The position numbers were made by a program, and so were the translations under genes. A stretch of 64,000 nt of DNA from Pyramidobacter sp. YE332 (lineage in GTDB: Bacteria; Synergistota; Synergistia; Synergistales; Dethiosulfovibrionaceae). The stretch lies in assembly GCF_033060595.1 (NCBI RefSeq), contig NZ_CP133038.1, forward strand, positions 248,001 through 312,000, written 5' to 3'. This document shows, piece by piece, positions 1-8,598 of this stretch; the stretch's first letter is position 1; each line of letters opens with the position of its first letter. The notes beneath the pieces are model-generated. The model had not been told where the DNA came from. It did not search any database and saw only the letters and a list, made by a program, of their open reading frames with translations.

Positions 1-1
1 G

Positions 2-1222
2 CTTTTCATCGGCATGAACACGATGGAGCACGCGCTCGGCTTTCTCGCCGCCAACAAACAGTTTTTCCTCAGCTTCGCCTCTCGGCCGCTGCTCTGCGTG
101 GCTGCCGGTACGCTGCTGACCATGGCCGTGCAGTCAAGTTCGGCCACCGTCGGCCTGACGATCGCCATGGCCGTGCAGGGACTGCTGCCGCTCCAGTCGG
201 CCATCGCCATCCTGCTGGGCGACAATCTTGGCACGACGATCACCGCCGTCATCGCCGCACTGGGATCGAGCCGCTCGGCCAAGCAGGCGGCGGCGGGACA
301 CGTGCTCTTCAATCTGCTCGGCGTGGCCATCTTCCTGCCGCTGCTTGTCCCTTACTCGGCGCTGATCTCGCACACGTCCGGGAATATCGCCCGTCAGCTG
401 GCCAACGCCCATACGCTCTTCAACGTCGTCAACACCATGTTCCAGCTGCCCTTTGTGAGCCTGCTCGCCCGGCTAATCCAGAAACTGCTTCCGGTCAGGG
501 ATGAAAAAGTTTACACCGGCGCCCGTTATCTGAACGAGAGCCTGCTGAACACGTCGCCGGCCGCCGCGCTTACGGCGGTGCGCAATGAACTGCTGAACAT
601 GGGCGGCATGGCGCTGGAAATGCTCGACCTGGTAAAGCAGGCCTTCGCCGCTAAGGACCCGTCCGCCGCAGCCAAGCTGAACCAAGTGGAGGACGGCCTC
701 AACGACCTGACGCGGCGCGTCGCCTCTTTCGCCGCTAAGCTCTGGCAGCGCCACATCTCCGATCATCTTTCCTCGCTGCTCGAATCTCTCGTCAACGGCT
801 CCAGCGACATCGAGCGCATCGGCGACCATGCCCAGAACATGATGGAGCTTTACGAATACCTTCAGGACCACAATCTCGAATTTTCGCCGTCGGCCGTCCA
901 GGAGTTTTCCGCCATGATGGCTCTGGTCCGCGAGATGGTGCAGAAGGCGCTCGAAGCCCTGCGCGCGGAGAACGTCGAACTGGCCCGCGAGGTGTCGGTG
1001 ACGATGGAAGACCGGGTCGACGCCATGGAGAAGCAACTGCGGCACATGCACATGCAGCGCCTCAACGACGGGACCTGTACGCCCTCGTCCGGCGTACTCT
1101 TCATCGACCTGGTCAGCAACATGGAGCGCATCGGCGACCACGCCACCAACGTCGCGGAAATCATTCTGGAAACGTCCGGTCTGCAGGCACGCCGGGAAAC
1201 GGGCAAAAAGTTCGAGCTGTGA
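2..1222 (+). CDS. Na+/Pi cotransporter family protein with C-terminal PhoU domain, 5' end outside window
   Basis: Inner-membrane carrier of the NptA/YjbB-type Na+/phosphate symporter family fused to a PhoU-like helical domain. The frame is already open at base 2 (LFIGMNTMEHAL), so the ATG at 14 is probably internal; family members run to about 550 residues and the first membrane segments are missing here. The motif QSSSATVGLTIAMA is the family signature for the transport site, and hydrophobic segments continue to about residue 150. The C-terminal half carries two PhoU-type repeats, each with an ERIGDHA(Q/T)N signature. Related proteins move phosphate or tune its uptake; the direction and substrate are not proven by the sequence. 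It ends with TGA about 100 bases before a strong terminator. Confidence 0.85.
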   Translation, partial: LFIGMNTMEHALGFLAANKQFFLSFASRPLLCVAAGTLLTMAVQSSSATVGLTIAMAVQGLLPLQSAIAILLGDNLGTTITAVIAALGSSRSAKQAAAGHVLFNLLGVAIFLPLLVPYSALISHTSGNIARQLANAHTLFNVVNTMFQLPFVSLLARLIQKLLPVRDEKVYTGARYLNESLLNTSPAAALTAVRNELLNMGGMALEMLDLVKQAFAAKDPSAAAKLNQVEDGLNDLTRRVASFAAKLWQRHISDHLSSLLESLVNGSSDIERIGDHAQNMMELYEYLQDHNLEFSPSAVQEFSAMMALVREMVQKALEALRAENVELAREVSVTMEDRVDAMEKQLRHMHMQRLNDGTCTPSSGVLFIDLVSNMERIGDHATNVAEIILETSGLQARRETGKKFEL

Positions 1223-1320
1223 CGAGCGCGGGGAGACGCGCGCGTCGCCGCGAGGACGTCCCAAAAAGCAACCGGCTGAACGTCTACCGCGCCGCTTCGT
1301 GGTGTAGCTTTTTGACTCAA

Positions 1321-1360
1321 ACGACGAACGAGTTGCCTTCCAACTCGTTCGTCGTTTTTT
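1321..1360. terminator. Rho-independent terminator
   Basis: A 15-base perfect inverted repeat (ACGACGAACGAGTTG and its complement) with a 5-base loop, followed by a T tract on the plus strand. It closes the Na/Pi gene and lies just beyond the 3' end of the convergent NhaC gene. Confidence 0.9.
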
Positions 1361-1422
1361 ATCGGGAGTTAGTGTGAAATTGCCCTCGGAATGTAACAAA
1401 GTCAAACTTTCAATGCAGGATA

Positions 1423-2976
1423 TTATTCGGCTGCTCTGGCGTTGATCAGCGTACGGCGTTCGCGTTTGATGGAGCCGTCGGGCTGGCGCCAGAATACGCC
1501 GATACCGAGGTAGATGATGGCGATCGCGACGAACGGGCAGAGCCAATTCAAGAGGGCATAAGGAGCGTAATCGAGCGTGGCGACGCCGAGGACGCCCGCC
1601 GCGTAACCGGCGCAGACGTTCCATGGGATCAGCACGGAAGTCAGCGTGCCGCAGTCTTCCAGCGAACGGGAAAGCATGCGGGGTGCGAGCCCGCTCTCCG
1701 CGAATTTTTCCTTGAACATGCGCCCGGGGATGATGATGGAAAGATACTGGCTGCCTGTCAGCAGATTGCCGATAAAACAGGAGGCGATCGTCGTGGCGAT
1801 CAGGCCGCCGGCACGGCGCACGCCGCGAGTGATGGCGCTGAGCAGAACGCGCAGGAAACCGCCCGCTTCAAGAAAACCTCCCATGGCCATCGCGGCGATA
1901 GCCAGCTCGACGGACCACATCATCGGGAACATGCCGCCGCGCCCCACAAGACGAGAGATCATGGCGGACACGTCCTTGGCCAGTTCGGGCGCAAGCGTGA
2001 TCCCCCTTTCGGCCAGGAGCCCGGCAACGGCCGTCATGTCAGCGGCGCCGGCGACCTGAGCCGTCAGCTGAGGTTTGTAGCCGCTCTGCCCAAGGGACCA
2101 GATCTCGCCGATGGAAACGCCCTGGGTAAAGGCCATGATGACGGACACGAGAATACCGAGGCAGATGCCGGGCATGGCGGGGACTCTCAGCGCCGAAGCG
2201 ACGATAACCACAAGCGGCGGCACGACGCAGAGCCAGCTCACGTTGAACTCGGCGGCGATCATGGTCTGGATGGCCTTGATGCGCTCGGCATCCAGCGTCT
2301 GACCGGCAAAACCGCGCCCCCAGAAGATGTACACGGCGAAGCAGATCAGCAGTGTCGGCAGAGTGGTCCAGAGCATGGCGCGGATGTGATCGAACAGGTC
2401 GTTTCCGGCCACGGCCGGAGCCAGATTCGTGGTATCCGAAAGGGGCGACATTTTGTCGCCGAAGTAGGCTCCCGAGACCACGCAGCCGGCGGTCATGGCG
2501 GCGGGGACGCCCAACCCGTTGCCGATGCCCATCAGCGCGACGCCGATCGTTGCCTCGGTGGACCACGAAGAACCGGTGCAGAGAGCGATGATCGAACAGA
2601 TCACCATGGTGGCCAGCGGGAAGTACGCGGGGCTGAGGATGTCCAGACCGTGATAGATCAGGCCGGGGATGATGCCGGCACGCATCCAGATGCCAATGAG
2701 AATGCCGACGAGCATCAAGATCATGCACGAGGGCAGCGAGGCCATAATGCTGTTCAGCGCCGCCTGCATGACGTCGTCGTATTTCAGCTTCAGCCACCAG
2801 CAGTCGACCAGAGCCACTACCATGGCCAGCATGGCGATGGGCACGTGCACGTCGACGCCGTATTTCAGCGTTGCCAGCGAGACGACGGCCGTGATCAGGG
2901 CGATCAGCAGAAGCGCCGCTCCCAGCGTCGCTTCGCGTTTTGTTTCGTGCGGAACTCTCTTTTCTTCTTCCAACAT
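1423..2976 (-). CDS. NhaC-family Na+/H+ antiporter
   Basis: Polytopic inner-membrane antiporter of the NhaC/MleN-like family, exchanging Na+ (or, in relatives, malate or amino-acid-linked ions) for protons. The protein of 517 residues is hydrophobic throughout, with about 11-12 membrane segments and the conserved GSSWSTEATIGVALMGIG and GAYFGDKMSPLSDTTNLAP stretches typical of the family. A GTG at 2994 is also in frame, but AAGGAGG lies between it and the ATG at 2976 with proper spacing, so I start at 2976 (MLEEEKR). It stands alone, convergent with the Na/Pi gene. The transported ion cannot be fixed from sequence. Confidence 0.88.
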   Translation of the reverse strand: MLEEEKRVPHETKREATLGAALLLIALITAVVSLATLKYGVDVHVPIAMLAMVVALVDCWWLKLKYDDVMQAALNSIMASLPSCMILMLVGILIGIWMRAGIIPGLIYHGLDILSPAYFPLATMVICSIIALCTGSSWSTEATIGVALMGIGNGLGVPAAMTAGCVVSGAYFGDKMSPLSDTTNLAPAVAGNDLFDHIRAMLWTTLPTLLICFAVYIFWGRGFAGQTLDAERIKAIQTMIAAEFNVSWLCVVPPLVVIVASALRVPAMPGICLGILVSVIMAFTQGVSIGEIWSLGQSGYKPQLTAQVAGAADMTAVAGLLAERGITLAPELAKDVSAMISRLVGRGGMFPMMWSVELAIAAMAMGGFLEAGGFLRVLLSAITRGVRRAGGLIATTIASCFIGNLLTGSQYLSIIIPGRMFKEKFAESGLAPRMLSRSLEDCGTLTSVLIPWNVCAGYAAGVLGVATLDYAPYALLNWLCPFVAIAIIYLGIGVFWRQPDGSIKRERRTLINARAAE

Positions 2977-3076
2977 CGTTGTTTCCTCCTTCACGATTTC
3001 AAATTCGCATACGAGCGTCTCGCGGATGCCCGGTAAAACACCCCGTTAACCGAGCCGTAGCGCGGCTTTCAGCCTC

Positions 3077-3120
3077 TGCGCCGGAGCGGATGTTCCACGT
3101 GGAACATCCGCTCCGGCGCA
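3077..3120. other. parS-like site 1, inside a 44-base perfect palindrome
   Basis: The 16-mer TGTTCCACGTGGAACA at 3091-3106 contains the GTTCCACGTGGAAC core of chromosomal ParB-binding (parS) sites. Here it sits at the centre of a perfect 44-base palindrome (22-base arms), so it could also form a cruciform or an RNA hairpin at the end of the amidohydrolase transcript. There is no clear T tract on the minus strand. The parS assignment rests on the known consensus; no par genes are in the window. Confidence 0.75.
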
Positions 3121-3127
3121 AAAATTT

Positions 3128-4699
3128 TCAGCGCGACCAAACCTTTCTTCCCTCCAGATACGTGGCCAGATGCGTCGTGCGGCGCAGTTCCATGGCAGGC
3201 TTTTCAAAAGGATTGCCGTCGGTCACGGTGAAGTCGGTGCGATAGCCGGGATGGATGCGACCGAACTCGTTTCCTCTGCCGACGGCGCGCCACGGATTGA
3301 TCGTATAGGCCGTCAGGGCTTCGTCCAGCGTCAGCGTCTGCGAGGGATCGTACTTGAGCGGCGAGCCGTCGTCGTCGCAGCGGCACACTGCATTCCAGAT
3401 GCCGATCCACATGTTCTCCAGTTCCATCGGCGCGTCGGTGCTGCCCACGACAAGCAACCCCGTGTCCCAGAGCGCGCGGAAGGGATACGCGTCGAGGGCG
3501 CGCTGCGCGCCGAGGCGCAACGGCGCCATGACGCGATCGGTGTAGCATTGACAAGGCTGCAGGTCGAGCACGACGCCAAGGCGGGCGAGTCGTTCGCGCA
3601 GGTCTTTGGGACAGCAGATCACGTGCACGAAGCGATACGGCAGTCGCGGCCGTCCCTCTTCCCCGATGACGCGTTCCACGGCGCCGGCGGCCTGTTCGAC
3701 GGCCGCGTCGCCGATCATGTGCGCCTGCACCTGAATGCCGCGGCGGTGAGCCGCGCGGATCAGCCGATCAAGCTCTTCGTCGGTGTGATTGGGTACGCCG
3801 CGGCTCCCGGGCATGTCGTCGAAGGGCTCGCGCATGGCGCAGGTGTGTCCGCCCAGCGTGCCGTCCATGAAGATCTTCAGGCCGCCGTACATGATCTGAT
3901 CGTTGCCGATGCCGGAGCGGAAGGTGAACTCCGGCAGCCGGTCGTGATAGCAGATCACGCGCACGGGCAGTTTGCCCCGCTCGTACAGATTCTGCCAGGT
4001 GAAGATTTCCTCGCCGAGAGCGTATTTGGGCGCGTCGCAGGCATGCCCGCACGTGACGCCCCGAGAGGCCATGCACAGCGCGGCTTCCTCCATCGCGTCC
4101 GTAAGCTTTTGCGGCGTCTCGTATTCCGCTGCCACCGCTTCGATGATGGGAGCTGCGCCGCCTTCGGTCATGACGCCGGTGACTTCGCCCCTTTCGTCGC
4201 TCAGCACGTAAGGATCGGCGCTGTTCCACAGGCCGCTTTCCTTCATGGCGCGGGTGTTGGCGATGTGGCGATGGCCGCAGTAACGGCTCATCACGACGGG
4301 ATGGTCGAAGTTGAAAGAGTCAAGCCATTCCCGCGTCGGCGGCGTCGTGTCGGCCCAGGCCATCTCGTTGAAGTTAATGGCGCGGATCCATGCGCCGGGC
4401 TTGAGCTGCGCCGCTTTTTTGCGAAGCATCTCGCCGGCTTCCGCAAGAGATTTGACCGACAGCAGGTCGACGTAGAGACGTTGACGGGCAAAAGCGGTCA
4501 GATGCAGATGCCCGTCGCTCATGCCGGGCATGACCATGTTGGCGCCATAATCCTCCACGTCTGCGCCGGGACAGGCAGCGCGAGCGCTGGCCCAATCGCC
4601 CACGTAAACGAAACGACCGTTCTCGACTGCCGTCGCCTCGGCCCAAGGGCGGTCTTTGCATCCCGTCCAGATCTTGCCGCGAATCACAAGGCTTTTCAT
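3128..4699 (-). CDS. Amidohydrolase family protein (YtcJ-like, amidohydrolase 3)
   Basis: Metal-dependent cytosolic hydrolase of 523 residues, of the amidohydrolase-3/YtcJ group. The N-terminus builds the usual small beta domain, followed by PGMSDGHLHL, which supplies the HxH metal ligands of the TIM barrel. Later motifs include a histidine in VQAHMIGDAA and an aspartate in VVGSTDAPME, and the C-terminal beta domain returns at about 470-523 (IHPGYRTDFTVTDGNPF). No signal peptide is seen. The start ATG at 4699 has an AAGGCGGGG-like ribosome site. It faces away from the GntR/FCD regulator gene, which may control it. Substrates in this group are very diverse and I cannot name one. Confidence 0.85.
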   Translation of the reverse strand: MKSLVIRGKIWTGCKDRPWAEATAVENGRFVYVGDWASARAACPGADVEDYGANMVMPGMSDGHLHLTAFARQRLYVDLLSVKSLAEAGEMLRKKAAQLKPGAWIRAINFNEMAWADTTPPTREWLDSFNFDHPVVMSRYCGHRHIANTRAMKESGLWNSADPYVLSDERGEVTGVMTEGGAAPIIEAVAAEYETPQKLTDAMEEAALCMASRGVTCGHACDAPKYALGEEIFTWQNLYERGKLPVRVICYHDRLPEFTFRSGIGNDQIMYGGLKIFMDGTLGGHTCAMREPFDDMPGSRGVPNHTDEELDRLIRAAHRRGIQVQAHMIGDAAVEQAAGAVERVIGEEGRPRLPYRFVHVICCPKDLRERLARLGVVLDLQPCQCYTDRVMAPLRLGAQRALDAYPFRALWDTGLLVVGSTDAPMELENMWIGIWNAVCRCDDDGSPLKYDPSQTLTLDEALTAYTINPWRAVGRGNEFGRIHPGYRTDFTVTDGNPFEKPAMELRRTTHLATYLEGRKVWSR

Positions 4700-5073
4700 A
4701 TTCTGCGCCCCGCCTTTCCTTCGATTTTCTGTTTTGGTCCTGCAGAAAACGCATACGAATTTCAGCCGACATCACATAAGCAATCGACGCAAAATTCTGT
4801 CTCGTCGGATATTTATTATAATTCAGTATTGTATACGTCTTTGCGTTTTTTCATCTGCCCAAAATCACTCATTTGTTCCCATCCGATGAGACAAAATTAC
4901 AGCAATAAAATGCAAAAATCGTATTTTGCAAAAATTTAGCTGCGATATATCTCGAAAAATCCGCACAGAAACGGCTCGCGGCGATGTGGTGTATAATTGT
5001 GAAGATCGTTCCGACAGCGACGGGAGTCAACGGCCGACCGTCCATTCAGCCCAGCTTGCAGGAGGCTCTGAAA
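4700..5073. promoter_or_regulatory. AT-rich divergent intergenic region with possible GntR operator
   Basis: This stretch separates the amidohydrolase (minus) from the regulator (plus) and is clearly more AT-rich than its flanks. A TTGTATACG element at 4829-4837 fits the loose GntR-family half-site pattern (GT...AC), and TATAAT can be read on the minus strand at 4815-4820. A TTTTGCA-type repeat lies near 4911-4932. These are suggestive only; no -35 element is convincing. Confidence 0.3.
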
Positions 5074-5748
5074 ATGAAAGAACCGGAAGCTTACGCCCCG
5101 ACTGCCGCGGATTTCGTCTACCGACATCTGCGCGCCCAGATCTTCGCCAAAAAGCGCCAGCCCGGCGACCGGCTCACCGAGGAGGCGATCGCCCAGGAGC
5201 TCGACGTCAGCCGCACGCCCGTGCGCGAGGCGATCCGCCGCCTCACCGCCGAGGGATTGGCGACGCTGATCCCCAACGCCGGCGCCCGTCTGGCCAATCC
5301 GACCAAGAAAGAAATCATGGATACCTACGAGCTGCGCGAATATTTGGAGTGTCTGGCGGCGCGCAAGGCGGCTCTCAACATCACGGGCGCGCAGGCGAAC
5401 ACGCTTCAGCAGACGATCGACGAAGAAGAGCAGATTTTCGCCGCCCGCAATTTCGAGGCCTATCTCGACGTGAACAACCGTTTTCACCGCACGCTGGCGG
5501 AGTGTTCCGGCAACGCCGTGCTGGCGGAGTTCGTCGGCAATCTGCTGGCGCGCACCTGCGTGTACATGATCTTTTACGATTCGTTCTTCGACATGAGCAC
5601 CAACCCCAGTCTCGACGAGCACCGCGCCCTGCTCAAGGCGCTGCTGGCGCACGACTCCGACAAGGCGGAGCAGCTCATGAAAGTCCATTTGATGCTGTCG
5701 GCCACGTCGCTGAAAAGCAACGAAGGACTGCGCGTTCGCAGCGAATAA
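5074..5748 (+). CDS. GntR-family transcriptional regulator, FadR/FCD subgroup
   Basis: DNA-binding regulator of 224 residues. Residues about 10-75 form the GntR winged helix-turn-helix (LRAQIFAKKRQPGDRLTEE, then VSRTPVREAIRRL). Residues about 85-215 form an all-helical FCD ligand domain; the helix with ELREYLE, the NNRFHRTLAE segment and the DEHRALLKAL segment place the metal/ligand-binding Asp and His residues typical of FCD proteins, which sense organic acids or sugars acids. I start at 5074 because AGGAGG lies 8 bases upstream; a more distal ATG at 4984 has no ribosome site. Its divergent neighbour, the amidohydrolase, is the natural candidate target. Confidence 0.9.
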   Translation: MKEPEAYAPTAADFVYRHLRAQIFAKKRQPGDRLTEEAIAQELDVSRTPVREAIRRLTAEGLATLIPNAGARLANPTKKEIMDTYELREYLECLAARKAALNITGAQANTLQQTIDEEEQIFAARNFEAYLDVNNRFHRTLAECSGNAVLAEFVGNLLARTCVYMIFYDSFFDMSTNPSLDEHRALLKALLAHDSDKAEQLMKVHLMLSATSLKSNEGLRVRSE

Positions 5749-5966
5749 ACGTAGACCGCCATGAAGAGGACGCGCTACCTTGGAAGGATCGCTCAACCGG
5801 TTTTATCGTCTCCGTTAACAGAGTTACCGTTATCTAAACATCAAAGATACAGTTCCGTCGAAAATATGCTATGCTGAACGTACGCAGCTGGAGCCGCAAG
5901 GAGAAGAGCCGTAGAAATGCTCGTTCAGGATGCGACGCCTGATCCAAATGGAAGGGAGCGATTTTC

Positions 5967-6623
5967 ATGAGACTGACGTTTTTGGGACATGCCTGTTTTG
6001 ATCTGTGCGACGGAAAATACCACGTGCTCACCGATCCCTATCTGAGTGGCAACGACCTTGCCGCCGCGAGAGCCGGCGAAGTTCCCGCCGACTTCATCCT
6101 CGTCAGCCACTGTCACGGCGACCATCTCGGCGACACGCTGGACATCGCCCGGCGCACGGGGGCGACGGTGGTCGGCGTGGCCGAGCTGCGCGGCATGCTG
6201 ACGGAGGCGGGGCTGAAAAACTGTCTCGGCAACATCGGCGGCTGGGGGCCGATGCCGTTCGGGCGCGTCAAGCTGCTTCAGGCGATCCACGGCAGCGGCC
6301 TGCCGGGAGCGCTGGCCTGCGGCTTTCTGATCGAGATGGGCGGCAAAAAAGTTTATTTCGCCGGCGACACGGCTTTTTACGGCGACATGGCGCTGCTGGC
6401 CGAGGAAAAACTGGACGCGGCGCTGCTGCCGATCGGCGATTTCTACACGATGGGGCCGGACGACGCGGCCCGCGCGGCCCGCGCCATCGGCGCGAAGATC
6501 ACCGTGCCCATGCATTACGACACGTTCCCGGCCATCAGGCAGGATCCGCAGGCGTTCAAGGCGCTCTGCGAGCCGGCCAGCAGGGTCGCGGTGCTGCGGC
6601 CCGGCGAATCTCTCGAGCTGTAA
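5967..6623 (+). CDS. UPF0173 metal-dependent hydrolase (metallo-beta-lactamase fold)
   Basis: Cytosolic protein of 218 residues in the UPF0173/YtkL family of metallo-beta-lactamase-fold hydrolases. The N-terminus MRLTFLGHACF is the family start, and SHCHGDHLGD is the HxHxDH metal-binding motif at about residues 49-56. Further ligands are in QAIHGSG, the AGDTAFYGDM loop and VPMHYDTFP. Length is close to the usual 225-230. A GAAGGGAG ribosome site precedes the ATG. It appears to be a single-gene unit. The physiological substrate of the family is unknown; some structural relatives hydrolyse lactones or phosphoesters. Confidence 0.88.
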   Translation: MRLTFLGHACFDLCDGKYHVLTDPYLSGNDLAAARAGEVPADFILVSHCHGDHLGDTLDIARRTGATVVGVAELRGMLTEAGLKNCLGNIGGWGPMPFGRVKLLQAIHGSGLPGALACGFLIEMGGKKVYFAGDTAFYGDMALLAEEKLDAALLPIGDFYTMGPDDAARAARAIGAKITVPMHYDTFPAIRQDPQAFKALCEPASRVAVLRPGESLEL

Positions 6624-6668
6624 ACTCTTCCGCGAAAACGTTCTGTCGGCCGGATCCGCGGCGCTCTC

Positions 6669-6697
6669 TTGCGCTTCGCGGAAGATTGTGTTATCAT
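6669..6697 (+). promoter_or_regulatory. Promoter of the met riboswitch transcript
   Basis: TTGCGC and TATCAT are separated by 17 bases, which puts the start of transcription near 6704, just before the SAM riboswitch aptamer. Confidence 0.6.
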
Positions 6698-6719
6698 ACC
6701 CGTCAATCAAACAGCGCAA

Positions 6720-6802
6720 CTTTTATCAAGAGTCAGGGGAGAGAGTCAGCTCGATGATCCTGCACCAACCTGCCCGCACGGGGAAAGGTGGTCCTGCTGA
6801 CA
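6720..6802 (+). promoter_or_regulatory. SAM-I (S-box) riboswitch aptamer
   Basis: The region reads like an S-box aptamer. CTTTTATC at 6720-6727 pairs with GATGAGGG at 6795-6802 to make P1, and ATCAAGAG begins the kink-turn side of P2. GATGATCC, CACCAACC and AAAGGTGG provide the conserved internal-loop and P3 elements. A terminator follows 30 bases later and the methionine importer genes follow that, exactly the context expected for SAM-controlled shut-off. Secondary structure was worked out by eye. Confidence 0.85.
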
Positions 6803-6833
6803 GCGATGAGGGGAAGCCTCAAAGAGGGATTTG

Positions 6834-6864
6834 AGCCGCCTTGCCATCGCAGGGCGGCTTTTTC
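6834..6864 (+). terminator. Riboswitch-controlled terminator
   Basis: AGCCGCC pairs with GGCGGCT around a 12-base loop and is followed by TTTTT. It lies between the SAM aptamer and metN, so it is the expression platform: SAM-bound RNA would terminate here. Confidence 0.85.
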
Positions 6865-6906
6865 GTTCTTCCCGGCACGACGCGCGCTTTTCAGGAAGGT
6901 GAAATC

Positions 6907-7926
6907 ATGATCCAGCTCCGCGGCATCAAAAAAATCTATCGCGCGCCCGACGGCCGTTCCGTCGAGGCGCTGTCGGGCATCGACCTGGACATCGCCGACG
7001 GCGAGATCTTCGGCATCATCGGCCTCTCGGGCGCGGGCAAATCGACGCTGCTGCGCACGATCAACCGCCTCGAAGAACCCAGCGGCGGACAGGTCGCCAT
7101 CGACGGGCAGGAGATCACGGCGCTCGACGCGGGCGGACTGCGGCTGGCGCGGCGCAAGATCGGCATGATCTTTCAGCACTTCAACCTGCTGGCCTCGCGA
7201 ACGGTGGCGGGCAACATCGCCTTTCCGCTGGAACTGGAAGGCTGGAAGCCGAAAGACATCAAAGACCGCGTCGCCGAAATGCTCGACGTCGTCGAGCTTT
7301 CCGACAAGGCCGGCAGTTACCCGTCGCAGCTTTCTGGCGGGCAGAAGCAGCGCGTCGCCATCGCCCGCGCGCTGGCGAACCGGCCGCACGTGCTGCTCTC
7401 CGACGAGGCCACCAGCGCTCTCGATCCCCGCACCACCAAATCGATCCTCGGCCTGCTGGCCGGCATCAACCGTCTCATGGGGCTGACGATCGTCGTCGTC
7501 ACCCACGAGATGAACGTCATCCGCGAGATCTGCTCGCGCGTGGCCATCATCGAGTCGGGGCGCATCGTCGAGCAGGGAACGGTGAAAGAAATATTCCTGA
7601 ACCCGCGCTCGAAAACGGCGCGCGAGTTCCTCGCCAAACTGCCGCGCACCGGCTACGACGAAGGCGCGGGACTGCCCCGCGAGAGCGGCAAGCCGGTGGC
7701 GGTGCTGACCTTCGACGGCTCGGCGGCGGAAGCGCCCCTGATCTCGCAGACGATCAAGGCCACGGGGGCCGACGTCAACATTCTCGCCGGCGCTATCGAC
7801 AGCCTCTACGTGTCGCGCGTCGGCACCCTCACGGTGCAGTTCGGCGGCGCGCCGCAGGTGATCGCCGCGGCGATGGACATGATCCGCGCCCATAACGTGC
7901 AGGTGGAGGTGGTCTGGAATGGCTAA
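6907..7926 (+). CDS. metN: D-/L-methionine ABC transporter ATP-binding protein MetN
   Basis: ATPase of the methionine importer MetNIQ, peripheral to the inner membrane. The protein of 339 residues has Walker A GLSGAGKST, an LSGGQKQR signature, a Walker B stretch ending LLSDEATSALD and a switch histidine in VVTHEMNV. Residues about 260-339 form the NIL/ACT-like regulatory domain characteristic of MetN, which binds methionine for feedback inhibition. ATG at 6907 follows AGGAAGG; an ATG at 6841 lies inside the terminator and is ruled out. metI overlaps its 3' end by 8 bases. Expression is expected to fall when SAM is plentiful, through the upstream riboswitch. Confidence 0.95.
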   Translation: MIQLRGIKKIYRAPDGRSVEALSGIDLDIADGEIFGIIGLSGAGKSTLLRTINRLEEPSGGQVAIDGQEITALDAGGLRLARRKIGMIFQHFNLLASRTVAGNIAFPLELEGWKPKDIKDRVAEMLDVVELSDKAGSYPSQLSGGQKQRVAIARALANRPHVLLSDEATSALDPRTTKSILGLLAGINRLMGLTIVVVTHEMNVIREICSRVAIIESGRIVEQGTVKEIFLNPRSKTAREFLAKLPRTGYDEGAGLPRESGKPVAVLTFDGSAAEAPLISQTIKATGADVNILAGAIDSLYVSRVGTLTVQFGGAPQVIAAAMDMIRAHNVQVEVVWNG

Positions 7927-8572
7927 AATCTTCGACCTATTGGCCGGACCGACGCTGCAGACGCTCTACATGGTCGGCCTGTCGAGTCTGTTCGCGATCC
8001 TGCTGGGGCTGCCGCTGGGCATCGCCCTCACGCTGACCGAAAAGGGCGGCCTGTGCGAAAGCCGCTTTGCCGGCAAAGCGCTCGACGTCTTCGTCAACGT
8101 CTTTCGCTCCTTCCCGTTCATCATCCTCATGATCATCCTCTTCCCGCTCTCGCGGCTGATCGTGGGCACCACCATCGGCACCACGGCCGCCATCGTGCCG
8201 CTGTCGATCTCGGCCGCGCCGTTCGTGGGGCGCGTCGTGCAGAGCGCCCTCAAGGAAGTGGACCGCGGCGTGATCGAAGCCGCGCAGGCCATGGGCGCCG
8301 ACGTCAGGACCATCGTCCTGAAAGTGATGATTCCCGAAGCGCTGCCCTCGCTGGCCGCGGGCGCGACGCTGACGGTCATCGCCATCGTCGGCAGCTCCGC
8401 CATGGCCGGGGCCATCGGCGGCGGCGGGCTGGGCGACGTGGCCATCCGCTACGGCTTCCACCGCTTCCGCAGCGACGTGCTGATCGCCGCCGTCGTCGTT
8501 ATTATCGCCATTGTTCAAGGGATCCAATGGCTCGGTAATAAAATCGTCCGGAATCTGAGCCGGAATCGATAA
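7919..8572 (+). CDS. metI: Methionine ABC transporter permease MetI
   Basis: Inner-membrane permease of the methionine importer, 217 residues with five hydrophobic segments. The EAAxxxG-type coupling loop is present as EAAQAMGADVRTIVLKVMIPEALPS at about residue 120, and GSSAMAGAIGGGGLGDVAIRYGF is a MetI hallmark. It overlaps metN and lies 26 bases before metQ, so the three are one transcript. Confidence 0.95.
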   Translation: MAKIFDLLAGPTLQTLYMVGLSSLFAILLGLPLGIALTLTEKGGLCESRFAGKALDVFVNVFRSFPFIILMIILFPLSRLIVGTTIGTTAAIVPLSISAAPFVGRVVQSALKEVDRGVIEAAQAMGADVRTIVLKVMIPEALPSLAAGATLTVIAIVGSSAMAGAIGGGGLGDVAIRYGFHRFRSDVLIAAVVVIIAIVQGIQWLGNKIVRNLSRNR

Positions 8573-8598
8573 TTTATTTTTCGGGAGGTTTTGCTGCA

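Noticed and set aside
3170-4939. Long plus-strand open frame (589 codons) opposite the amidohydrolase gene
   Set aside because: It is an antisense shadow caused by high GC: rich in Arg, His, Ala and Gly, no family motifs, while the minus strand encodes a well-conserved enzyme.
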